A DNA stretch of 64,000 nucleotides from Kaistia defluvii (lineage in GTDB: Bacteria > Pseudomonadota > Alphaproteobacteria > Rhizobiales > Kaistiaceae), in assembly GCF_040548815.1 (NCBI RefSeq), contig NZ_JBEPSM010000004.1, positions 62,001-126,000 on the forward strand, given 5' to 3'. A program made the position numbers and the translations under genes. Each line of letters begins with the position of its first letter. The first letter of the stretch is position 1. Below, piece by piece: positions 56,736-64,000 of this stretch. The notes beneath the pieces are model-generated. The model had not been told where the DNA came from. It searched no databases and saw nothing but the letters and a program-made list of their open reading frames with translations.

Positions 56736-58007
56736 ATGAACCATTTCGAATATCGCGACGGCGCGCTCTACGCCGAAGACGTGGCGATCGCCGATATCGC
56801 TGCCGCCGTCGGCACGCCGTTTTACTGCTATTCGACCGCCACCCTCGTCCGCCATTTCCGCGTCTTCCGCGATGCGCTGGCGGGGATGGACACGCTGATC
56901 TGCTATGCCATGAAGGCGAACTCCAACCAGGCCGTCCTGAAGACGCTGGTCGCCGAAGGCGCGGGCATGGACGTCGTCTCGGAAGGCGAGCTGCGCCGGG
57001 CGCTGGCCGCCGGCTGCGCGCCGGAAAAGATCGTCTTCTCCGGCGTCGCCAAGACGGCGCGCGAGATCGCGCTGGCGCTCGATACCGGCATCCTCTGCTT
57101 CAACGTCGAGTCCGAGCCGGAACTGGAGCGAATCTCCGAGATCGCCACCGCCAAGGGCGCGACCGCGACCATCTCGCTGCGCATCAATCCCGACGTCGAC
57201 GCCAAGACACACGCCAAGATCACCACCGGCAAGGCCGAGAACAAGTTCGGCATTCCCTATGTCCGCGCCCGCGAGGTCTATGCCCGCGCCGCGACGCTGC
57301 CCGGCATCAAGGTCGCTGGCGTCGACATGCATATCGGCAGCCAGATCACCGACATGGGCCCCTATGACGAGGCCTACGGGCTGCTGGCCGACCTGGTGCG
57401 CGACCTACGCGCCGACGGCCACGTCATCGACCACGTCGATGGCGGTGGCGGCCTCGGCATCCCCTATCACCTCGGCGAAGAGGCACCGCCGGATCCGACC
57501 GTCTACGCCGCGATCGTGCGCAAGCGCCTCGGCAATCTCGGCGGCAGGATCCTGTTTGAGCCGGGCCGGATGATCGTCGGCAATGCCGGCATCCTGGTTT
57601 CGGAAGTCGTCTATGTGAAGGAAGGCGCCGCCAAGACCTTCGTCATCGTCGATGCCGGCATGAACGACCTGATCCGCCCGACGCTCTATGAGGCGCATCA
57701 CGACGTCCAGCCGGTCGCGGAGCCCAAGCCCGGCGCCCGCGAGATCTTCGCCGATGTCGTCGGCGGCGTGTGCGAGACCGGCGATTTCCTGGCGCTCGAC
57801 CGCACCATGGCGGCCGTCGAACCCGGCGACCTGATCGCCGTGATGACGGCCGGCGCCTATGGCGCGGTGCAGGGGTCGAGCTACAACACCCGCCCGCTCG
57901 CCGCCGAAGTGTTGGTCAACGGCCGCGAATTCGCGGTCATCCGCCCGCGCCAGACCTATGAAGACCTGATCGGCATGGACAAGCTGCCGCCCTGGCTGGA
58001 CAAGTAG
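56736..58007 (+). CDS. lysA: Diaminopimelate decarboxylase
   Basis: The 423-residue protein shows the fold III PLP-enzyme pattern: Lys60 in CYAMKANSNQAVLK, HIGSQI and GGGLGIPY loops, EPGRMIVGNAGILV and GGVCETGDFLALDR with the catalytic Cys in the second domain. It makes L-lysine from meso-diaminopimelate. Length fits LysA. A long antisense frame at 57405-58427 is a shadow. Confidence 0.97.
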   Translation: MNHFEYRDGALYAEDVAIADIAAAVGTPFYCYSTATLVRHFRVFRDALAGMDTLICYAMKANSNQAVLKTLVAEGAGMDVVSEGELRRALAAGCAPEKIVFSGVAKTAREIALALDTGILCFNVESEPELERISEIATAKGATATISLRINPDVDAKTHAKITTGKAENKFGIPYVRAREVYARAATLPGIKVAGVDMHIGSQITDMGPYDEAYGLLADLVRDLRADGHVIDHVDGGGGLGIPYHLGEEAPPDPTVYAAIVRKRLGNLGGRILFEPGRMIVGNAGILVSEVVYVKEGAAKTFVIVDAGMNDLIRPTLYEAHHDVQPVAEPKPGAREIFADVVGGVCETGDFLALDRTMAAVEPGDLIAVMTAGAYGAVQGSSYNTRPLAAEVLVNGREFAVIRPRQTYEDLIGMDKLPPWLDK

Positions 58008-58079
58008 CGCGCCCTCGCCCGGCCCCCGCTTGGGGCCCCGGCGATTGCCAAGGCCAGGGGGAATGCCGATATTGGGGCC

Positions 58080-58412
58080 ATGACCAATATCGACGCACTT
58101 CCCCCTGATCCGGACCTGACCCCGCTCGGCGAGCCGCCGCGCCTCAGCGACCGGCAGATCGTGCTGATCTCGAAGGCGCTGGCCGAGCCGCGCCGCTATC
58201 AGATCCTGAAAGACCTCGGCGCCACCGGCGGGCCGATGACGTGCAGCTGCGTCCTCCAGAACCATGCCGTCAGCGCCGCCACCATTTCCCATCATCTGAA
58301 GGAACTGGAAACGGCGGGCCTGATCGAGATCGTGCGCGAGGGCAAGTTCGCCAGCCTGGTGCTGCAGCGCGACGTGCTCGACGCCTACCTGAGCCAACTC
58401 TCCCAGATCTGA
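58080..58412 (+). CDS. ArsR-family transcriptional regulator
   Basis: The 110-residue protein has a winged helix-turn-helix: [52 protein letters not shown]. One CSC (residues about 56-58) is present, but no complete metal-site pattern of ArsR/SmtB. The SDR gene and a dyad operator lie directly downstream, so it probably controls that gene and itself. Confidence 0.9.
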   Translation: MTNIDALPPDPDLTPLGEPPRLSDRQIVLISKALAEPRRYQILKDLGATGGPMTCSCVLQNHAVSAATISHHLKELETAGLIEIVREGKFASLVLQRDVLDAYLSQLSQI

Positions 58413-58464
58413 CACCGAATTCGACATGCCGCCGATTTATCGTTCGAGCGCGCTCTTGTAATAA

Positions 58465-58488
58465 TTAGATGATTGTCTAACTGTCTAA
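58465..58488. promoter_or_regulatory. Probable ArsR operator
   Basis: TTAGATGATTGTCTAA is a 5-bp dyad (TTAGA-6nt-TCTAA) followed two bases later by a repeated TGTCTAA. It is in the A/T-rich gap between the regulator and the SDR gene, 29-52 bp before the SDR start. Confidence 0.6.
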
Positions 58489-58516
58489 TCAACTCATACC
58501 GACAGGAGTGAATGGG

Positions 58517-59266
58517 TTGAGCAAACTGACAGGCAAGGTAGCGGTCGTAACGGGCGCATCGAAGGGCATCGGGGCGGGCATCGCCAAGGAACTGGCCGCG
58601 GCCGGCGCCTCGGTCGTGGTCAATTACGCTTCCAGCAAGGAAGGCGCCGACCGCGTCGTCGCGGAGATCGAGAGCAAGGGTGGCAAGGCCGTCGCGGTGC
58701 AGGGCGACGTGTCGAAATCCGCAGACATCACGCGTCTGTTCGCCGAGGCGAAGTCGGCCTATGGCTCGCTCGACATCCTGGTGAACAATGCCGGCGTCTA
58801 CCAGTTCGGGGCGCTCGAAGACATCACCGAGGACGAGTTCCATCGGCAGTTCAACACCAATGTGCTCGGGCTCCTGTTGACCACCCAGGAAGGCGTGAAG
58901 CATTTCGGCGCCGAGGGTGGCAGCGTCATCAACATCGGCTCCACCATCAGCCAGATCGCCCTGCCCAACTCGTCGATCTACACCGCCACCAAGAGCGCGG
59001 TCGACGCCATCACGCATGTGCTTTCCAAGGAACTGGCGGGCCAGAACATCCGCGTGAACTCGATCAATCCGGGCGGCGTCGAAACCGAAGGTACGCATAC
59101 GGCCGGCATTGTCGGCGGCGACATGGAGAAGCAGCTCGTGGCGCAGACCCCGCTCGGGCGGATCGGCCAGCCCTCGGATATCGGCACGATCGCGGTCTTC
59201 CTAGCGTCGCCCGATTCGGGCTGGCTGACCGGCGAACTGCTGCTCGCCTCCGGCGGCATGCGCTAG
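58517..59266 (+). CDS. SDR-family oxidoreductase
   Basis: The 249 residues start at TTG 58517, with AGGAG 8 nt upstream, giving MSKLTGKVAVVTGASKGIG; a GTG at 58508 is too close to the site. TGASKGIG, NNAG, the Ser in GSTISQIA and YTATK give the complete SDR core of the 3-oxoacyl-ACP reductase/glucose dehydrogenase-like group. Substrate unknown. The upstream dyad suggests control by the ArsR protein. Confidence 0.93.
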   Translation: MSKLTGKVAVVTGASKGIGAGIAKELAAAGASVVVNYASSKEGADRVVAEIESKGGKAVAVQGDVSKSADITRLFAEAKSAYGSLDILVNNAGVYQFGALEDITEDEFHRQFNTNVLGLLLTTQEGVKHFGAEGGSVINIGSTISQIALPNSSIYTATKSAVDAITHVLSKELAGQNIRVNSINPGGVETEGTHTAGIVGGDMEKQLVAQTPLGRIGQPSDIGTIAVFLASPDSGWLTGELLLASGGMR

Positions 59267-59279
59267 CCGAAAAAGACAT

Positions 59280-59313
59280 CGGCGCGCTCGCGGCTTCGGT
59301 CGCGAGCGCGCCG
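59280..59313 (+). terminator. Hairpin terminator after the SDR gene
   Basis: CGGCGCGCTCGCG (59280-59292) and CGCGAGCGCGCCG (59301-59313) form a perfect 13-bp stem with an 8-nt loop, 14 bp past the stop. On the minus strand it is followed by ATGTCTTTTTC, so it may work in both directions. Confidence 0.75.
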
Positions 59314-59410
59314 CAATGCCGCTTCAAACCTTGCCTTAGGGGTCGCTCGTCCCAACTTCAGTTGCTACACTGGCCGGGGCGGCGGGCATGACGGACAAGA
59401 CGGAGCGGCA

Positions 59411-61966
59411 ATGACCGAGCCCGCGGGTGGCACTGCGGACAGCAAGCGAATGGCACCGGATCTTCCGGCTTCGCTGGAATCCGCCGCGCATCAGCGGATC
59501 GCGACCGCGGTCGTCCGGGCGAGGCTGGTGCTGATCTGGGAAGCCGCCTGGCCCCGGCTCGTGCCGATCCTCTGCCTTTTCGCGCTCTTCCTCGCCCTTT
59601 CCTGGCTCGGCGTCTGGTCGCGCCTCGCCGATCCGCTGCGCTATGGCGCGCTGGCGCTGTTCGGTATCGGCTATGTCGTGCTCATCCTGCGCCTGGCGCG
59701 GATGCCGCTGCCGACCCAGGACGAGGCGCTGGCCCGAGTCGCGCGCGAAAGCGCGATGGAACATCGCCCGGCCACCGCCTTTGGCGACCGGCTGTCCCAG
59801 CCGACCGACGATCCGTTGACGCAATCGCTCTGGCGCGCCCATCGCCTGCGCCTGCTGGAAAAGCTCGATCATCTCCGCACGGGCTTCCCCTCGCCAGGCA
59901 TGAATGCGCGCGATCCCTATGCGCTGCGCTTCCTGCTGCCGCTGGTGCTGCTCGTCGCCTTCCTGATGGCGGGTCCGGACCGTCTCGACCGCATCGCCGA
60001 CGCCATCCGGCCTGGCGCCTCGGCGGTCGAAGCGCCGCCGCGCATCGACGCCTGGGTGACCCCGCCCGCCTATACGAGCCGCCCCCCGATCTTCCTGACC
60101 GGCGACGCCGCGCGGCCGGGAAGCCTGGACCCCAATGTACCCATCAAGGTGCCGCAGGGCTCGGTCGTGACCCTCAGGATGCCGACGGAGCCGGATCTCG
60201 CGGCCGAGGCGACGACCGCGGCGGGCCAGGCTATCGCCTTCGACGCGGCGGTGGCCGCCAAGGCCACCAGCGGCACGGCGAGCGACGCCACGCCGTCGAC
60301 CGAGCACAAGCTGACGCTTGCCGGTGACAGCGCGCTCCGCGTCGAGCGCGGCGGACGCCCCCTGCTCGCCTGGTCCTTTGCCGTCACGCCGGACGCGCCA
60401 CCCAGCATCGAATTGACGCGCGAGCCTTCCGCGACTCAAAGCGGCGCGCTGTCGCTCGCCTATTCGCTGAAGGACGATTACGGCGTCCTGTCCGCCGCCG
60501 CCACGATCAGCGCCCTGGAGGCGCCCGCGGAAAGCGGCGCCCGTCCGCTGGTCGCCGCGCCCGAACTGCCGCTCAACCTGCCGCGCCTGCGGATGCGCGA
60601 GGGCACCGGCGAGACGATCCGCGACCTCTCGGCCCATCCCTGGGCCGGCGCCAAGGTCAAGATGCGGCTGACGGCGACGGACGAAGCCGGGCAGACCGGC
60701 ACCAGCGCGGTCACCGAATTCACCCTGCCGATGCGCAGCTTCCACAATCCGATCGCACGCGCCGTGGTCGAGCAGCGCCGCGTGCTGGCGCTCGATGCCC
60801 GCACGGCGGCGCGTGTCGCCATGGCGCTCGACGCCATCACCCTCGACCCGGCCAAATTCAAGACCAATGGCTCCTATCTGGCGCTGCGGGCCGCCTACCA
60901 CCGCCTGACCGGCGCGCGCAGCGACGCCCAACTGGTCGAGACCGTCGATTTCCTCTGGCAGATCGCGCTCGGCATCGAGGATGGCGACCTGTCGCTGGCC
61001 GCCCAGGACCTGCGCGCCGCGCAGGAGGCCCTGCGCAAGGCGATCGAGAGCAACGCCTCCGACGCCGAGCTCGAAAAGGCGATGCAGGACCTGCGCGAGG
61101 CCATGGACAAATATTTGGAGGCGCTGGCGCAGGAGGCGGCCCGCAACCCGCAATCCGCCAACCGGCAGCCGATGGACCCCAACACCCAGGTGCTGCGGCC
61201 GGAAGATCTGAAGAAGATGATGGATCAGATCGAGAACCTCGCCAAGACCGGTTCGCGCGACGCGGCGCAGCAGATGCTGAGCCAGTTGCAGCAGATGATG
61301 GAGAATCTCGAGGCGAGCCGTTCGCAGCAGGGCCAGGAAGGCCAGAACGGCGAGATGAACCAGGCCCTCGACAAGCTCGGCGAAATGATCCAGCGCCAGC
61401 AGCAGCTGATGGACAAGACCTTCAAGATGGATCCCGACACCGATGGCAGCGGCGCCGATGCGCAACCGATGACGCCGGAGGAGCGCCAGAAGGCACTCCA
61501 GGAACTGCGCGAGGGCCAGCAGAACCTGCAGAAGATGCTGCGCGACCTGCAGCAGACGATGAAGCAGCAGGGCATGCAGCCGGACGGCAAGCTCGGCCAG
61601 GCGGACCGCTCGATGGGCGACGCCGCCGAGCAGCTCGGCGAAGGTGCGCCGGGCCAGGCCGTCGGCCCGCAGGGACAGGCCCTGCAGGCGCTGCGGGACG
61701 GCGCGCGCAGCCTCGCAGACCAGATGGCCCGCCAGAACGGCAACGGCACCGGAACCCGCCAGGGCGGGCCAATGCCCGGCCAGGACCCGCTCGGCCGCCA
61801 GCAGCAGGGTCGCGGCACCGATTTGGGCTCGACAGTCAAGGTACCGGACGCGATCGACGCCCAGCGCGCCCGCGAGATCCTGGACATGATCCGCAAGCGG
61901 CTCGGCGATCCCTCACGCCCGCTGATCGAACGCGACTATCTGGAACGGCTGCTGCAGAAATATTGA
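59411..61966 (+). CDS. TIGR02302/DUF4175-type large membrane protein
   Basis: The 851-residue protein has two to three membrane helices at the N-terminus (about 45-63, 75-95 and 177-193), a large beta-rich periplasmic domain (about 210-450), a helical part and a long Gln/Met-rich C-terminal region (MLSQLQQMMENLEASRSQQGQEGQNGEMNQAL; MLRDLQQTMKQQGMQPDG; MARQNGNGTGTRQGGPMPGQ). This arrangement is the TIGR02302 family in Rhizobiales. Function unknown, probably envelope-related. Confidence 0.93.
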   Translation: MTEPAGGTADSKRMAPDLPASLESAAHQRIATAVVRARLVLIWEAAWPRLVPILCLFALFLALSWLGVWSRLADPLRYGALALFGIGYVVLILRLARMPLPTQDEALARVARESAMEHRPATAFGDRLSQPTDDPLTQSLWRAHRLRLLEKLDHLRTGFPSPGMNARDPYALRFLLPLVLLVAFLMAGPDRLDRIADAIRPGASAVEAPPRIDAWVTPPAYTSRPPIFLTGDAARPGSLDPNVPIKVPQGSVVTLRMPTEPDLAAEATTAAGQAIAFDAAVAAKATSGTASDATPSTEHKLTLAGDSALRVERGGRPLLAWSFAVTPDAPPSIELTREPSATQSGALSLAYSLKDDYGVLSAAATISALEAPAESGARPLVAAPELPLNLPRLRMREGTGETIRDLSAHPWAGAKVKMRLTATDEAGQTGTSAVTEFTLPMRSFHNPIARAVVEQRRVLALDARTAARVAMALDAITLDPAKFKTNGSYLALRAAYHRLTGARSDAQLVETVDFLWQIALGIEDGDLSLAAQDLRAAQEALRKAIESNASDAELEKAMQDLREAMDKYLEALAQEAARNPQSANRQPMDPNTQVLRPEDLKKMMDQIENLAKTGSRDAAQQMLSQLQQMMENLEASRSQQGQEGQNGEMNQALDKLGEMIQRQQQLMDKTFKMDPDTDGSGADAQPMTPEERQKALQELREGQQNLQKMLRDLQQTMKQQGMQPDGKLGQADRSMGDAAEQLGEGAPGQAVGPQGQALQALRDGARSLADQMARQNGNGTGTRQGGPMPGQDPLGRQQQGRGTDLGSTVKVPDAIDAQRAREILDMIRKRLGDPSRPLIERDYLERLLQKY

Positions 61967-62290
61967 GGGCTGTTTCGGCCAACGACGCACCGCCGGGCAT
62001 CCCACCCTCGCGTCATCCCGGGCTTTGACCCGGGATCCATCCAGCAGGGGCGATGGCGCCCAAGGCTTCCCGGGAACCGGCGGCATGGCTCCCGGATCTC
62101 CGCTTCGCTGCGTCCGGGATGACGCCGGAGGATGGCTCAAGCAAGCCCCTCACCCCACCCTCCCCCGCAAGCGGGCGAGGGCTTTTGGCTAGCGCGTGGG
62201 AAACAATTCGCGTGGTTCGATAGAGCTCGATGAAGGTGAGCGTCCCCTCGCCCGCTTGCGGGAGAGGGACAGGGTGAGGGTCTACCTCTC
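61967..62290. repeat. Intergenic region made of two repeat units
   Basis: No gene is present. 62008-62126 is the GTCATCCCGGG...GACCCGGGATCC...CCGGGATGAC type repeat, and 62143-62283 is a CCCTCACCCCA ... AGGGTGAGGG inverted unit related to 53921-54060. Both are dispersed rhizobial elements between convergent genes. Confidence 0.8.
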
Positions 62291-62680
62291 CTACGCCACC
62301 GCGGAACGCAGATTGTTGGAATTCAGCGCGCATTTGACGATGTGGCGGATCTCGGCCAGCGAGAAGGGCTTGGTCACCACGTCGAAGATCAGCTCGGCGA
62401 GGCCATCGGCCCGCTCGCGCTGGTCGGCGAAGCCCGTCATCAGCAGGATGGTCAGGTCGCGATATTGCGACGCCGCCGCGTGGGTCAGCGCGATGCCGTC
62501 CATGATCGGCATCTTGATGTCGGTGAGCAGCAGGTCGAACGCGCCCTTTTCGCGGATCAGCACATCGAGGGCGTCCTCGCCGTCTTCGGCCGTCAGCACG
62601 TCATGGCCGTCCATCATCAGCGCGCGCGATACGAACATCCGCACCGCGTCATCGTCTTCGGTCACCAGAATGCGCGCCAT
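62291..62680 (-). CDS. cpdR: Single-domain response regulator, CpdR-like
   Basis: The 129-residue receiver starts MARILVTEDDDAVRMFVSRAL, with the phosphoacceptor Asp54 (LLLTDIKMP), Thr82 and Lys104 (VVTKPFS), and the C-terminal SLAEIRHIVKCALNS. This is the CpdR group, which in its unphosphorylated form directs the ClpXP protease to cell-cycle substrates. There is no output domain. The 62681-62894 gap upstream contains a GATC-rich palindrome only. Confidence 0.92.
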   Translation of the reverse strand: MARILVTEDDDAVRMFVSRALMMDGHDVLTAEDGEDALDVLIREKGAFDLLLTDIKMPIMDGIALTHAAASQYRDLTILLMTGFADQRERADGLAELIFDVVTKPFSLAEIRHIVKCALNSNNLRSAVA

Positions 62681-62894
62681 CAGGTCCGTTCCCAGAGCAT
62701 GATCCCCGGGGCGAAACCGGCCCCGATGGGATCATCCGTCAAACAATCAGACCGGGATCATCGCCCATTCCCCTAAACAGATCGTGACCTCGGCGCGCGA
62801 AGTGGCAAATCAAAACGGGACAGGCGCGCCGGGGTCCGACGCGCCTGTCCGAAATTCCTGCAATCCGGGGAATCGCCTACGCGGCGAAACCGCT

Positions 62895-63440
62895 CTATTC
62901 GGCGTCTTCCACGACACCGACGAAGGGCAGCTCGCGAAAGGCGTGCGCGACATCCATGCCGTAGCCGACGACGAACAGGTCGGGGCAATAGAAGCCGACA
63001 TGGTCGGCGGTGATGTCGGTGGCGCGCTTGCCCGGCTTGTCGAGCAGCACGGCGATGCCGACCCGGGCGGCGCCGCGCTCCTGCATCAGCTTGCGGGCGA
63101 AATCGAGCGTCCGGCCGGATTCGAGGATGTCGTCGATCAGCAGTACGTCGCGGCCGGCGACCTCGCTTTCGATGTCCTTGACGACGCGGACCGTGCCGGC
63201 CGAGGTCGTGCCCGTGCCATAGCTCGACAGCGAGATGAACTCGACCTCCGGCGCCATGCCGGCGCCGTGCAGGGCGCGGATCAGGTCGGCGGCGAAGACG
63301 AAGCTGCCCTTCAGGATCGAGATGACCAGCAGGTCACGATAGCCGGCAGCGGCGATCTCGGTGGCAAGCTCGGCGTTGCGCCGGGCAATGTCGGGAATGT
63401 CATAGAGAACCCGGATCGACCGGCCGCGGACTACTGGCAT
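62895..63440 (-). CDS. hpt: Hypoxanthine phosphoribosyltransferase
   Basis: From ATG 63440 the 181-residue protein shows ISILKGSFVFAADLIRAL, SSYGTGTTSAGTVRVVKDIE and the PRPP loop VLLIDDILESGRTLDFA, the hallmarks of HPRT. It salvages hypoxanthine and guanine. The ORF continues upstream to 63626 without a sensible start. Its Shine-Dalgarno region lies in a hairpin (63448-63491). Convergent arrangement with ftsE is usual in Rhizobiales. Confidence 0.95.
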   Translation of the reverse strand: MPVVRGRSIRVLYDIPDIARRNAELATEIAAAGYRDLLVISILKGSFVFAADLIRALHGAGMAPEVEFISLSSYGTGTTSAGTVRVVKDIESEVAGRDVLLIDDILESGRTLDFARKLMQERGAARVGIAVLLDKPGKRATDITADHVGFYCPDLFVVGYGMDVAHAFRELPFVGVVEDAE

Positions 63441-63447
63441 CACTTCT

Positions 63448-63491
63448 TTCCTTCGTTGGCGAGAGCGGCGATGGCGCACCGAACGAAGGAA
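63448..63491 (-). promoter_or_regulatory. 5'-leader hairpin of hpt covering the ribosome site
   Basis: TTCCTTCGTT (63448-63457) and AACGAAGGAA (63482-63491) pair perfectly over 10 bp with a 24-nt loop. On the minus-strand RNA the second arm holds the AAGGAA in front of the ATG at 63440, so the stem would mask the ribosome site. Confidence 0.5.
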
Positions 63492-63914
63492 GTTGCCCCC
63501 TCGCGCGCCGTCTCGCTCGTCCGGCCGGGCGGTCAGGCCCGGGAAAGCAGTTCTCTTAGTCGCGGAATGGTCCGATGTCACCGAAAACGAGCCCGGAGGA
63601 GCGGAAAGCGGGCGCGATCTCCGCAATTTGTCGCAGCCAGGCCGGTATCATCGCCGATCGGCCGGCTTTGGCCACATAAAATCGCGGGGCCGGTGCCTTT
63701 GGCCCGGCGGTCGTCAGGTCCGCATGCCGCTGCTTTGCCTTGATCGGCTGCCATATCGACCGGGAACCGCCCGGTCGTCCGGGCATCGCTAACAACTCGT
63801 TAACGCTGATCCCGGCAAGCTGTGCGAATCGTCCCCGTCCCGGTGCGGTGGATTCCAGCGCGGCCGGGCGCGGCGGCCCACCACGGCAGAGAGAGCGGAA
63901 ACAGGAAAAATACG
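63492..63914. promoter_or_regulatory. Intergenic region between hpt and ftsE
   Basis: I see no supported gene. A minus-strand ORF at 63556-63795 is poor in coding pattern. It contains the divergent promoters of hpt and ftsE, with the leader of ftsE ending in GGAAACAGGAAAAATACG before GTG 63915. Confidence 0.4.
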
Positions 63915-64000
63915 GTGATCCGCTTCGAAAATGTCGGCCTGCGTTATGGCATGGGTGCCGAGGTCCTTCGCGACCTCTCCTTCCAGATCGCGCCCAAATC
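63915..64000 (+). CDS. ftsE: Cell-division ATP-binding protein FtsE, 5' part
   Basis: The gene runs out of the window at 64000. From GTG 63915 the visible residues are MIRFENVGLRYGMGAEVLR then DLSFQIAPK, the conserved start of FtsE (an ABC ATPase that works with FtsX in cell division). AGGAAAAATACG gives a ribosome site. The P-loop would lie a few residues further on. Confidence 0.9.
   Translation, partial: MIRFENVGLRYGMGAEVLRDLSFQIAPK

Noticed and set aside
59336..61465. A 709-codon minus-strand ORF
   Set aside because: Shadow of the TIGR02302 gene; Arg/Gly-rich with no recognisable domain.
63556..63795. A 79-codon minus-strand ORF between hpt and ftsE
   Set aside because: No ribosome site, weak coding pattern, and it occupies the usual promoter region of both genes.

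Overview
The window is high-GC alphaproteobacterial DNA, most probably from the order Hyphomicrobiales (Rhizobiales); the genus cannot be fixed from the sequence alone. Grounds for this are the chromosomal genes on the right: a TIGR02302-type large membrane protein, a CpdR-like receiver, GluQRS, an hpt/ftsE neighbourhood, LptM upstream of lysA, and intergenic palindromes typical of rhizobial genomes.

Layout. Bases 1-660 hold the 3' part of a chromosomal sulfotransferase-like gene. Bases 707-42887 are one complete-looking 42-kb prophage inserted in the 3' end of a tRNA-Leu(CAA) gene: the last 14 bases of that tRNA are repeated at 707-720, and a 33-bp integrase-arm-like sequence lies in both ends (781-813 and 42751-42783). 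Bases 42874-64000 are host chromosome: dsbB, trmH-type methyltransferase, HNH nuclease, esterase, gluQ, AEC transporter, SDR, tspO, HIG1-like protein, cobalamin adenosyltransferase, rhomboid, etfBA, 3-hydroxybutyryl-CoA dehydrogenase, tlpA-like, argH, lptM, lysA, arsR/SDR, TIGR02302, cpdR, hpt and the start of ftsE.

The prophage is an HK97-type siphovirus. Read from its right end: integrase; a plus-strand early block of small genes (38785-41417); a lysogeny switch at 37140 with a divergent S24-peptidase repressor and a Cro-like gene; a minus-strand early/replication block (CII-like regulator, HD hydrolase, DUF2312, two ParB-like proteins, one fused to an MT-A70 methylase, a DnaA-domain-IV protein and a winged-helix initiator with internal iteron-like repeats); a phage NusG paralogue at the early/late junction; HNH nuclease, terminase, portal, protease, capsid, connectors, tail tube, a tail-assembly chaperone with a GGGAAAA -1 frameshift site, tape measure, tail tip, fibre-like repeat proteins; and a lysis cassette (endolysin, overlapping Rz/Rz1-like pair, membrane proteins). 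Most late genes overlap by ATGA or TGATG and look translationally coupled.

Cargo genes interrupt this plan: an AbiJ-NTD4/STM4504-like abortive-infection gene on the opposite strand between HNH and terminase, an exported VasI/TagO-like protein behind the repressor, an SRAP (YedK/HMCES) protein, several zinc-ribbon proteins, and a 31-codon plus-strand ORF (6762-6857) with a lasso-peptide-like leader and its own terminator but no modifying enzymes nearby. These cargo genes, the frameshift site, the intragenic iterons and the paired operators are the most interesting parts of the window.
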